Translations under genes and position numbers: made by a program | The notes under the pieces: model-generated | What the model saw: the letters and a program-made list of their open reading frames with translations, nothing else | The model's database searches: none | What the model was told of the DNA's origin: nothing | NCBI GenBank assembly: GCA_946902875.1 | Contig: OX336348.1 | Location: forward strand, 18,129,741-18,193,740 | Source of the DNA: Nematopogon swammerdamellus | Taxonomy: Eukaryota; Arthropoda; Insecta; Lepidoptera; Adelidae | DNA length: 64,000 nt | Direction: 5' to 3' | Shown here: one piece after another, positions 11,050-21,165 of the stretch | Layout: every line of letters begins with the position of its first letter | Position numbering within the stretch: the stretch's first letter is position 1

Positions 11050-11445
11050 GTCCATATTTGGGCGGGTTTTTAAGGAATCTGACACGGTTGGCTACATCAC
11101 CTACAACATCCGTGATGTCAGCCCATAACACCGCGTGAGCTAGGTGCCATGTCAGTGCTTCCCTTCACTTCATGTCGGCTATACTGAACTGGTCAGAAAA
11201 AACGAACTATTTACATAACCGTTTCGACCGACGACGTTTCATTTAAAGCGGTGGTACCAGCCCGGCCGGGATAAACCCTACCACCTAGTAAGGTATGAAG
11301 AGAAGGTACCTACAGTTTCACGTGGAATCGAAATCACGGTCAGCCTCCCACGGTCGAGCGGTCATCCATCCAAGTACTAACCGCGCCCAGGGTTGCTTAA
11401 CAACAGTCGACCGACCGTACCACTGAGCTACCGAAGCTGACTATA
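11050..11445 (-). mobile_element. tRNA/5S hybrid-head SINE, long copy
   Basis: On the minus strand the head begins near 11445 with a tRNA box A (TAGCTCAGTGG, 11420-11430). It then passes into a 5S rRNA-like internal promoter: TTAAGCAACC, then GTACTTGGATGGATGACCGC (11359-11378), which corresponds to the 5S box A/IE/box C block. A body follows to about 11050 (ATAAACCCTACCACCTAG, GACGTTTCATT, CAGTATAGCCGACATG on one strand or the other). Related copies lie at 21090-21165, 24735-24985, 31108-31312, 51001-51110 and 52598-52660. Composite tRNA/5S heads are known in animal SINEs; I cannot name this family. Confidence 0.8.
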
Positions 11446-11551
11446 AGGCTATTTATAAGGTAGTCAGTTAGCGTGTATGCGTGCACTGCTGGACATACAC
11501 CTCTCCAATTTTTCTCTAGCCCTCCCGGTCTTCAGATTCACCGCTTCCCGG

Positions 11552-11652
11552 TTAATTATAAGGTAGGTAGGTATATGCCGGTTAATTATAAGGTAGGTAG
11601 GTAGGTAGGTATAAGGTAGGTAGGTAGGTAGGTATAAGGTAGGTAGGTAGGT
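11552..11652. repeat. GGTA microsatellite
   Basis: Repeats of AGGTAGGTAGGTATAAGGTAGG, preceded by a duplicated CCGGTTAATTATAAGGTAGG (about 11540-11600). It abuts the truncated start of the LINE at 11655. Confidence 0.95.
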
Positions 11653-11654
11653 AC

Positions 11655-11872
11655 CACATGTATGCTGACCACCTACAGCTCTAAGTTCACACTCGACCTT
11701 GTATGATCAACACAGCTATAGACAAAGTAAATAAGGACACAGAAGGCATCTGCAAATGGGCCAAGCGTTTTGGGGTTCTAATTAACCCTGTTAAAACACA
11801 GGATACAATAATTCGCAGTAGGAGACTTGTTAGCAAAATTGACAAACATGCCATACAATCGATAGCTATGGA
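11655..11872 (+). pseudogene. LINE RT palm, left part (interrupted)
   Basis: Starts at a decayed motif C (YADHLQL, then a stop) and continues AIDKVNKDTEGICKWAKRFG and LINPVKTQ, the usual RT palm/thumb border of Jockey/CR1-type LINEs. The frame ends where the 5.09-kb transposon inserted at 11872/11873. Removing the insertion and one target duplication joins it in frame to 16971, so both parts were once one ORF. The element is 5'-truncated at the microsatellite. Confidence 0.85.
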
Positions 11873-12264
11873 CAAGAACGTTTGGTTTGGACTAGAAACA
11901 AGCCATTCGTAATACCAGCACCAGCATCGCCATTGCTGAGGCGCGCGGGAGGGACGCGGTGCAATCAGACGTGCGCTGATTCGTTGTAAAAATGGAGGGG
12001 AGCAGACGGTGGGATTAGTACGAAACACTGCCGGTCGATAGAAAAATTGTGTAGGTATAATAAAATCGAGCTAATAAAAATTCACTGTCTTCTATTTTTA
12101 TAAGTTAAATTTTATAAAAAAACGACCGTTGGGGGTTGAACTTTGTATATTGCTAGGTATATCGTTTCGGTAGAGTTTTTTTTAGTGGTCAGTTTCGAGT
12201 CGAGCTCGCCTAAAGAGGGTTCGTTACCATCCAGTTTTCAGTGAGAACTAGAAACTTCGTCATG

Positions 12265-13401
12265 AATAGTCATGAACCTTATGTTTTGGTCATAACTCGA
12301 GAACCACTGGTGCTAGACCCATCGTGTTGTACTCAAACTTCAGGTCTCGGTGAGATCTATCCATCTGTCACGTGAACTTTTGTTTTGGTCATAACTCGAG
12401 AACCACTGGTGCTAAACCCATCGTGTTGGTACTCAAACTTCAGGTTTCGGTGAGATCTATCCATCTGTCACGTGAACTTTTGTTTTGGTCATAACTCGAG
12501 AACCACTGGTGCTAGACCCATCGTGTTGTACTCAAACTTCAGGTCTCGGTGAGATCTATCCATCTGTCACGTGAACTTTTGTTTTGGTTATAACTCGAGA
12601 ACCTCTGGTGCTAGACCCATCGTGTTGGTACTCAAAATTCAGGTCTCGGTGAGATCTATCCATATGTCACATGAACTTTTGTTTTGGTCATAACTCTAGA
12701 ACCACTGGTGCTAGACCCATCGTGTTGGTACTCAAACTTCAGGTCTCGGTGAGATCTATCCATCTGTCACGTGAACTTTTGTTTTGGTTTTAACTCGAGA
12801 ACCACTGGTGCTAGACCCATCGTGTTGGTACTCAAACTTCAGGTCTCGGTGAGATCTATCCATCTGTCACGTGAACTTTTGTTTTGGTCATAACTCGAGA
12901 ACCGCTGGTGCTAAGCCCATCGTGTTGGTTCTCAAACTTCAGGTCTCGGTGAGATCTATCCATCTGTCACGTGAACTTTTGTTTTGGTCAATACTCGAGA
13001 ACCACTGGTGCTAGACCCATCGTGTTGGTACTCAAACTTCAGGTCTCGGTGAGATCTATCCATCTGTCACATAAACTTTTCTTTTGGTCATAACTCGAGA
13101 ACCACTGGTGCTATACCCATCGTGTTCGTACTCAAACTTCAGGTCTCGGTGAGATCTATCCATCTGTCACGTGCACTTTTGTTTTGGTCATAAATCGAGA
13201 ACCACTGGTGCTAGACCCATCGTGTTGGTACTCAAACTTCAGGTCTCGGTGAGATCTATCCATCTGTCACGTGAACTTTTGTTTTGGTCATAACTCGAGA
13301 ACCACTGGTGCTAGACCCATCGTGTTGGTACTCAAACTTCAGGTCTCGGTGAGATCTATCCATCTGTCACATGAACTTTTGTTTTGGTCATAACTCGAGA
13401 C
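12265..13401 (+). repeat. 100-bp satellite, forward array
   Basis: About 12 head-to-tail copies of a 100-bp unit containing AACTCGAGAACCACTGGTGC, CCCATCGTGTTGG and ATCTATCCATCTGTCACGTG. Copies start near 12283, 12382, 12482, 12581 and then every 100 bp to 13381. Many carry private substitutions (for example TTCGTACTC at 13125, CAATACTCG at 12989). At 13401 the array flips orientation. Confidence 0.97.
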
Positions 13402-16262
13402 CTAAAGTTTGAGTAACATACCAACACGATGGGTCTAGCTCCAGTGGTTCTCGAGTTATGACCAAAACAAAAGTTCACGTGACAGATGGATAGATCTCAC
13501 CGAAACCTGAAGTTTGAGTACCAAAACGATGGGTTTAGCACCAGCGGTTCACGAGTTATGACCAAAACAAAAGTTCACGTGACAGATGGATAGATCTCAC
13601 CGAGACCTGAAGTTTGAGTACCAACACGATGGGTCTAGCACCAGTGGTTCTCGAGTTATGACCAAAACAAAAGCTCAAGTGACAGATGGATAGATCTCAC
13701 CGAGACCTGAAGTTTGAGTACCAACACGATGGGTTTAGCACCAGCGGTTCTTGAGTTATGACCAAAACAAAGTTCACGTGACAGATGGATAGATCTCACC
13801 GAGACCTGAAGTTTGAGTACCAACACGATGGGTTTAGCACCAGCGGTTCACGAGTTATGACCAAAACAAAAGTTCACGTGACAGATGGATAGATCTCACC
13901 GAGACCTGAAGTTTGAGTACCAACACGATGGGTCTAGCACCAGTGGTTCTCGAGTTATGACCAAAACAAAAGTTCACGTGACAGATGGATAGATCTCACC
14001 GAGACCTGAAGTTTGAGTACCAACACGATGGGTCTAGCACCAGTGGTTCTCGAGTTATGACCAAAACAAAAGTGCACGTGACAGATGGATAGATCTCACC
14101 GAGACCTGAAGTTTGAGTACGAACACGATGGGTATAGCACCAGTGGTTCTCGAGTTATGACCAAAACAAAAGTTTATGTGACAGATGGATAGATCTCACC
14201 GAGACCTGAAGTTTGAGTACCAACACGATGGGTCTAGCACCAGTGGTTCTCGAGTATTGACCAAAACAAAAGTTCACGTGACAGATGGATAGATCTCACC
14301 GAGACCTGAAGTTTGAGAACCAACACGATGGGCTTAGCACCAGCGGTTCTCGAGTTATGACCAAAACAAAAGTTCACGTGACAGATGGATAGATCTCACC
14401 GAGACCTGAAGTTTGAGTACCAACACGATGGGTCTAGCACCAGTGGTTCTCGAGTTAAAACCAAAACAAAAGTTCACGTGACAGATGGATAGATCTCACC
14501 GAGACCTGAAGTTTGAGTACCAACACGATGGGTCTAGCACCAGTGGTTCTAGAGTTATGACCAAAACAAAAGTTCACGTGACAGATGGATAGATCTCACC
14601 TAGACCTGAAGTTTGAGTACCAACACGATGGGTCTAGCACCAATGGTTCTCGAGTTATGTCAAAACAAAAGTTCATGTGACATATGGATAGATCTCACCG
14701 AGACCTGAATTTTGAGTACCAACACGATGGGTCTAGCACCAGAGGTTCTCGAGTTATAACCAAAACAAAAGTTCACGTGACAGATGGATAGATCTCACCG
14801 AGACCTGAAGTTTGAGTACAACACGATGGGTCTAGCACCAGTGGTTCTCGAGTTATGACCAAAACAAAAGTTCACGTGACAGATGGATAGATCTCACCGA
14901 AACCTGAAGTTTGAGTACCAACACGATGGGTTTAGCACCAGTGGTTCTCGAGTTATGACCAAAACAAAAGTTCACGTGACAGATGGATAGATCTCACCGA
15001 GACCTGAAGTTTGAGTACCAACACGATGGGTTTAGCACCAGCGGTTCACGAGTTATGACCAAAACAAAAGTTCACGTGACAGATGGATAGATCTCACCGA
15101 GACCTGAAGTTTGAGTACCAACACGATGGGTCTAGCACCAGTGGTTCTCGAGTTATGACCAAAACAAAAGTTCACGTGACAGATGGATAGATCTCACCGA
15201 GACCTGAAGTTTGAGTACCAACACGATGGGTTTAGCACCAGCGGTTCTCGAGTTATGACCAAAACAAAAGTTCACGTGACAGATGGATAGATCTCACCGA
15301 GACCTGAAGTTTGAGTACCAACACGATGGGTTTAGCACCAGCGGTTCACGAGTTATGACCAAAACAAAAGTTCACGTGACAGATGGATAGATCTCACCGA
15401 GACCTGAAGTTTGAGTACCAACACGATGGGTCTAGCACCAGTGGTTCTCGAGTTATGACCAAAACAAAAGTGCACGTGACAGATGGATAGATCTCACCGA
15501 GACCTGAAGTTTGAGTACGAACACGATGGGTATAGCACCAGTGGTTCTCGAGTTATGACCAAAACAAAAGTTTATGTGACAGATGGATAGATCTCACCGA
15601 GACCTGAAGTTTGAGTACCAACACGATGGGTCTAGCACCAGTGGTTCTCGAGTTATGACCAAAACAAAAGTTCACGTGACAGATGGATAGATCTCACCGA
15701 GACCTGAAGTTTGAGTACCAACACGATGGGTTTAGCACCAGCGGTTCTCGAGTTATGACCAAAACAAAAGTTCACGTGACAGATGGATAGATCTCACCGA
15801 GACCTGAAGTTTGAGTACCAACACGATGGGTTTAGCGCCAGCGGTTCTCGAGTTATGACCAAAACAAAAGTTCACGTGACAGATGGATAGATCTCACCGA
15901 GACCTGAAGTTTGAGTACCAACACGATGGGTTTAGCACCAGCGGTTCACGAGTTATGACCAAAACAAAAGTTCACGTGACAGATGGATAGATCTCACCGA
16001 GACCTGAAGTTTGAGTACCAACACGATGGGTCTAGCACCAGTGGTTCTCGAGTTATGACCACAACAAAAGTTCACGTGACAGATGGATAGATCTCACCGA
16101 GACCTGAAGTTTGAGTACCAACACGATGGCTTTAGCACCAGCGGTTCTCGAGTTATGACCAAAACAAATGATCACGTGACAGATGGGTAGCTCTCATCGA
16201 GGCGTTCAGTTTGAGTAACAACACAATGGGTTTAAAGCCAGTGGTTCTCGAAAAACGACGAA
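13402..16262 (-). repeat. 100-bp satellite, inverted array
   Basis: About 28 copies of the same 100-bp unit in reverse orientation. The section 13848-14970 mirrors the forward array variant by variant. A later block (about 15030-15620) repeats the variant order seen at 13540-14220, so higher-order copying occurred. The last units (16140-16262) decay into single-copy sequence. There are no spacers and no coding sense. Confidence 0.97.
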
Positions 16263-16330
16263 AACAACCGAGTCATTTTCCATAAAACAGAACCTATTTG
16301 TACTTATTATATTATATATAATAGACTTAC

Positions 16331-16831
16331 GTGATGATGACACAAATGAAGAGTAGGTATTGCATTTTCGTATATGTAGCGTTTTTTCTTTTCAAGTTTG
16401 TAGCAATCTTGTGTGAAATGCAAAGAACATAAATACTACTACTTTTCGTTGGTATCCACATAGGAGGGCGTCCGCAGGCAGCGACCCACTTTGTTTTTAA
16501 GTTAGGGTTTCCTGGGAAACTGAAATATGTATGCATGTATTATTTATTTGCACACCAAATAACAGGTAAAATAACAAATAGGTGAGTCTAATGCAACAAA
16601 AGTATCAGTCTCGATCTCTCGTAGTGAACCCACTCACGTGTACGAGCACGCTCCGCCGCCCGGACTGACAGTCCGATAACGTCGGATAACGACTCAATTA
16701 TTTGTGTTTTTTAGGACAGAAACACGGCCTTTTATCAAATTATAAACTTACCGATGATACGATATTCCGCCATTCTTCACATTTGTCACACTGCTGATGT
16801 TTTTGCACGAGAATACAGCACAAGCCGGCAT
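16331..16831 (-). pseudogene. Two-exon THAP zinc-finger domain
   Basis: Exon 1 (16831-16752) starts ATG and reads MPACAVFSCKNISS, ending GGISYH. Its donor CG|GTAAGT is at 16751. An intron of 232 bp ends ATATTTCAG, and exon 2 (16519-16331) continues FPGNPNLKTKWVAACGR. A one-base insertion near 16438 then breaks the frame; the shifted frame gives ICSLHF and a later NAIPTL. This is the C2CH THAP layout: C..C near the N-terminus, HRFP, the conserved W, C..HF and the closing A(V/I)PT. Exon 2 also ends at a GTAAGT donor (16325-16330), but beyond it only satellite follows. THAP domains bind DNA; here it was probably the N-terminus of a P-type transposase. The frameshift and loss of later exons make it a pseudogene. 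Confidence 0.8.
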
Positions 16832-16970
16832 TGTTATTTCGACCACGGCTAACGCAAGACTGAGCGGTCGGTGCGCGACTGACGATCATGGTTTGAATGT
16901 TTATGCAAACGTTCGGCACGCGGCGCTAGGGAAGAGTCTCTAGTCCAAACCAAACGTTCTTGGCTGTGGA

Positions 16971-18003
16971 CTCGACAGTCATACCATATGCAAGAGTGTG
17001 AAGAATCTTGGGCTCCATGTAGATGAGAATCTCTCGTGGCAACAACATGTCGGTCAGGTCAGTAAGAAAGTATACAGCAGCTTACTCTCTCTTCGCAAAA
17101 TGAATATCTGCTGCCATCGGGAGTTCAAAAACAAATGGCGCAGGCATATATTCTGCCCCTGTTAGACTATGCGGACACTTGCTATTTAGACCTAAAAAGT
17201 GAATTTGTAGATAAACTTGAACGCATGCAAAATGCATGTATACGCTACATCTACAACCTGAGGAAATACGATCATGTGTCTCATTATCGCAGGGAACTGG
17301 GGTGGTTAAAGATTAGAGAAAGACGTAATGCACACGTCTTACATCTACTGTACAAATCGCTGCATAATCCAAATATACCCTTATACTTGCGTGAAATGTT
17401 CGAACCTCTCTGAAGTTACGGCGTATGTCTCAGATCAACCAGCTCCCGTCTACTGTTAATACCAAAGCATAACACAGAGTATATGTCTCGCTCCTTCACT
17501 GTGCAAGCAGCGCGTTTGTGGAACGCCTTACCTGAGAGGTTAACTTTTATAACTTAAGTTAAGCTTAACTTCCTAGTCTGGAAATCTTCAAAAAGCAGCT
17601 GAAAGAATGTTACCTACTTAAACATATGTAAAAATGTAATTATTACTTATTTATTATTATAATAATTTTTGTTTTCTAATTGTTAATATTATCTGGTAAT
17701 GTTTTGGTTTTATACCATTTTGTTTTTGTCATCTGTCATTCATTCATAGTTATTCGTCAATATATATACATATTTGTAATTCATCACATGTTGGTTGTTC
17801 TGTATCTTTTATTTTTCCTATGTGCTAGCTACCATACTGTAAATTTGTATTCTTTTGCTGTAACACCAATAGGGGGAGAGGAGATTAACTTAAGGTAAAA
17901 TACCCTCCTATTGGATGAAATTAAATTTAATATGTAAATTAATTTATTAAAAAAATGTACCAACACTGCATAATGATTTCATCCAATAAACGGTTATTTA
18001 TTT
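16971..18003 (+). pseudogene. LINE RT C-terminus and 3' UTR, right part
   Basis: Continuation of the LINE begun at 11655. It includes LGLHVDENLSWQQHV (about 17010-17055), YILPLLDYADTCYLD (17147-17190), the region around QNACIRYIYNLRKYDHVSHY and RELGWLKIRERR, and, after frame breaks, AARLWNALPERL near 17508-17543. The AT-rich 3' UTR ends with ATAAACGGTTATTTATTTA near 17990. It resembles Jockey/CR1-group ORF2 ends. It is dead through truncation, frameshifts and the 5.09-kb insertion. Confidence 0.8.
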
Positions 18004-18943
18004 ATTTATATGCGTGATTTATGTTAAGCTCGTCCCATTCGTTTCAAAATGGCGGCCGTTTAAATTTGAAAAAAAAAGCTTCATGAGATACCTACGTGAA
18101 CCGCGTCGTTGAATAAAGTAACCGAGCTCCTCCATCCTTCCATAGATTATTGACTTTTACTTGGCTTTGAAAAAAAAACACACGAAAGAACATATCTGCC
18201 TTCTATTTTGGAACTTTATACTAATTAAATTAAATACGTAATCACATGGATTATTATATAAATATTCGGAAAAACATATGAAAATATGACTTAGCACGTT
18301 CTGAAATCTGCCACCACCGGCGCTCCCGGTTAAAATATTGCAAAAATGCCAATTATCTGTGGAATCCTAGACCGTTCACGATTTTTGTCTCGTTATTTGA
18401 GTGAGATTTGCAAATTAAAACGCAACACTTGACTATTTTGGCTGCATTTTAGGAATAAAACAAATAAATTGATCCCTCTGCATCGCGCGACGAAGCACGG
18501 CCGATCACTGCCGATCGGAGCCGAACGCGGTTCTTGGCGCTCACCAACGAAGATTCACCTCACCAACGCTCACCTTCTATCTATATAGGAGCGCAGCGAC
18601 GTAATACAAACTCTTTGATGTTAAGTATGATATATCAGACGTAAGTTCATCATATTTTATTTATTTCTTTCATAATTTAGTTTTAAATTATTTTTTGAGC
18701 AAGTATTGAATTGATCGATATCCGCAACGACGATAAGTCACTTCACCATTCATATTGCTCATTCGCAATCTATCGATACACAACGGATACGCATATTTAA
18801 TTTTACATGTGAAAAGAAAAAATCGCAAGTAGAATATCCGAACAATATTTAAAATTTAAAAACATTCAGGCATCTTTTGGTTCATAGTAATGAGATGGTA
18901 ATTTAAATTTATTGCCTAAATACATGGCAATTCAACGTCCAGG
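18004..18943. other. Unassigned DNA with a GC-rich patch
   Basis: AT-rich DNA with one GC-rich patch (18480-18560, repeating GCCGATC and CTCACCAACG) followed by CTATATAGGAGCGCAGCG (18583-18600), a weak TATA-like motif. No ORF over 60 codons and no splice-bordered exon that I can support. Confidence 0.3.
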
Positions 18944-18999
18944 CTATGTGTCAGCGGCGCCATCTACATTTAAGACAGGATTTTGAGCTTTTTCCGAGT

Positions 19000-19265
19000 A
19001 ACGTTTTTTTAGTATGGGGTTGTCAGTCCTCTTGCATACTTTCGTCCATGGATACAATATAGAATCTTCGAGATCTTCGTCTTCTTCTCTCTCTACTTCT
19101 ATAAAAGGGAACGTCTGTCCATATGTTGTTTGAGGTAAATCCGGAACTAGACTTGGCAAATATGCACTGGAACAGATAAATCGCATCAGTGCGGCTGTGT
19201 CAGTGCGCGGAATGCGTACAGCTTCAATGAAGTAGCTGTTACAGTCAGTACTCAGTTGGTAGTTG
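19000..19265 (-). repeat. Diverged inverse piece of ~570-bp unit
   Basis: The minus strand contains ACAGACGTTCCCTTTTATAG and a 'CCGGATTTACCTC' stretch like the end of the units at 32345-32430 and 45310-45400. The 112-codon frame here (18944-19282) is probably just this repeat read through. Confidence 0.5.
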
Positions 19266-19269
19266 ATAT

Positions 19270-19565
19270 AGATATGCAACAATGAGCTCTATGTCTTTCG
19301 TACAAGGTTGGTTTTTGCATTTACTGACGCAACCATACTAGCCCTGCTCTGCCCGTAGTCAATTTTGTCATTCAAAAATGAGCTTTACTACTTCGTCACT
19401 GGGTTTAATTTTGCACGGTGCGATATGCGCACTGAATGAAAACCCTGTTACCGTACTGACTGCTGCTAGATATTGACATGCAAAAACGAGCTCTACGTAT
19501 GGGCAGCTGGGTTGATTTTTGTAGGCGCGGGTTAGTACTGACTGAATGTACCGAATTATTGCATG
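19270..19565. repeat. Three diverged ~110-bp repeats
   Basis: (A)TGAGCTCTA or CGAGCTCTACG, followed about 25 bases later by GGTTGGTTTTTGCA, GGGTTTAATTTTGCA or GGGTTGATTTTTGTA, recurs near 19283, 19377 and 19486. ACTGACTG and CAGTCAGT motifs lie between and continue to 19660. Confidence 0.45.
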
Positions 19566-19763
19566 TTTCCGATACTGGTTTGTCTGCAGTCATTCCAGTG
19601 CGACGAATCAGTCAGTCTTACAATCATTGCAGCGCATGCATTCAGTAGGCAGTGCAATGAACTGACTTACATGATGTACTGCGAACTTCAAGTTTCGTGG
19701 GCGCGTGCCTGTGTGCAAGCGTGCGAGTCATTTATTCGTACGTTTTTTGTGGAATAACTACAT

Positions 19764-19995
19764 ATGTATTTATTTCTTTTTTATTTATTTATTTATTTAT
19801 ATGAAAGAATTACAGTTTTTGTACATATATGTTAGCTCCTACACTAAACTGGGTTTGTCCTGTAAGAGCCAACCTAAACATTAATAACAGTGTGACAACT
19901 TTACAAACATTCTAATCAATTAATATATGTATATTATATTTCACTTACGCTAAGTAGCTAAGATTACATAATTGATTGTAATCATTTGTAAAGAA
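19764..19995 (-). repeat. LINE-type 3' tail
   Basis: TTTATTTATTTATTTATTTA (19781-19800), followed by GGGTTTGTCCTGTAAGAGCC, looks like a 5'-truncated LINE tail on the minus strand, as at 727-900. From 20000 to 20235 I see only AT-rich DNA. Confidence 0.45.
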
Positions 19996-20235
19996 ACGTC
20001 TGATGATATGTGGGTAGTGTGAATTACTGATTATTAGTGATAGAATTAGTACGAGTGAATAAATAAAACGATTCAGTGAGTCAGTCAGTTTGTTTCAACT
20101 TCTACTACAGTTTTCGCTGAGACTAGAAGTGTCAATGTGTGTGTGAATTTCATAGAAGCATGAATGTTTAGAGAAGTCAATTGAGACTACCATTTGTGCA
20201 TGTTTTAATAAATAAATGATAATATAATAATAAAT

Positions 20236-20340
20236 AATTTAGTATTTTCCCCGCCGCCGGTGGTGGAAACTCCGTTTATCTTTATATTAATTTTAGGTTT
20301 TGATAAAAAAAAAAAAATGTTAAATTTATATATCTACACA
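20236..20340 (+). repeat. R4/Dong-like element 3' UTR fragment
   Basis: CCCCGCCGCCGGTGGTGGAA, followed by ACTCC, TATTAATTTTAG and an A run, matches the 3' UTRs of the elements at 48430-48540 and 49212-49310. Only the 3' UTR survives, a strongly 5'-truncated insertion. Confidence 0.75.
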
Positions 20341-20344
20341 TTAT

Positions 20345-20990
20345 GCAATTTATGTAGTTAAATTATGTATTTAAGCATGGTTATGTGTGTGTGTATGAAG
20401 TAGGTATACATATTTGTATGTGTGTTTGTATATTGTGCGTGTTTATGTACCTATGTTTGCAGTAAGCGGATACGCGGACAGAGCTATTTATTAGTTTAAA
20501 GAAGTGTCCGTTTTTCACTTCATTATTTCTAGGAGATCCTCTGTTTGGTCGTAGTCTAACGTCGTTAACCATTTTTACAATACTCTTTTTAGTGCTGGTA
20601 CTTTTAAATTAACTATTTCGCATTTAACTTTTATTATTTTGTTATATAAAAATGGTGCCAAGAAGTATTGAAAGCGTTGTGCAAATTTTGTTTTCGTTTT
20701 AGGAACCTTCGCGTTGTTTCTGTACCTACTAGCGCGTTTATTTTCATTTGAAACTGGCCGTTCATAAGACAAATCAAATGAACAAACAAGTCTCAGAATA
20801 TGAAGTTTGCGCACTGAGAGTATTTCAGAACTTCTGTATAGCTCAAAAGTATTAAATCGGAATGGTTTCCTAAAAATTACCTTTAGAACCGCACGCTGTG
20901 CTCTCTCCAATTCTATGAGGTACGTCTTAGCGGCGCCTCCCCAGGCTGATACACAATAAGTCAATATTGATTGGCAGAGGGCACAGATTT
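20345..20990 (-). pseudogene. LINE RT C-terminal fragment
   Basis: The minus-strand frame 20964-20575 begins MTYCVSAWGGAAKTYLIELE, then RAQRAVLKVIFRKPFR and SVRKLHILR. This is the RT thumb/C-terminal signature of many insect LINEs (Y.I..WG.A....L..LQ..Q...L). It continues past a stop with VNDVRLRPNRG (about 20570-20535), also a common end. RT core and endonuclease are missing. Confidence 0.75.
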
Positions 20991-21089
20991 AGATTTAGTG
21001 TTTTTAGTGTCTACCTAAGTATTCTGATATTATAAATGTTTTTAAAGTTACGTGAAAATAGACACTTCACCTTTAATTTTACATGTAAA

Positions 21090-21165
21090 TAGGCACCTAG
21101 GTGAACTAGGTGATACGTCAGTGCTTCCCTTCGGTCGTGCCGGCTATACTGAACTACCGCGAAGT
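21090..21165 (-). repeat. Fragment of tRNA/5S SINE body
   Basis: GTCAGTGCTTCCCTTC, then GTCGTGCCGGCTATACTGAA, matches the body of the SINE at 11050-11445 near 11150-11180. The head is absent. Confidence 0.7.

Larger units (their letters stand above)
11873..16962 (-). mobile_element. P-like DNA transposon filled with satellite
   Basis: Ends are inverted repeats: CAAGAACGTTTGGTTTGGAC (11873-11892) and its reverse complement (16943-16962), with the match running a few bases further in. The flanks repeat GCTATGGA (11865-11872) and GCTGTGGA (16963-16970), an 8-bp target duplication with one difference. It splits a LINE ORF. The minus-strand 5' end carries a spliced THAP domain (16331-16831). Known P-superfamily transposons combine a THAP-bearing transposase, CA-starting inverted repeats and 8-bp duplications, so P-like is the best fit. 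No transposase catalytic core is seen; 12265-16260 is all 100-bp satellite. It is therefore non-autonomous. A hAT origin is the alternative, but hAT transposases carry BED fingers rather than THAP. Confidence 0.75.

Noticed and set aside
12265..16262. CRISPR-like regular repeats
   Set aside because: Units are contiguous with no spacers and this is eukaryotic DNA; it is a satellite.
18944..19282. 112-codon minus frame with an acidic stretch
   Set aside because: Overlaps an inverse, diverged copy of the ~570-bp repeat unit; no domain.
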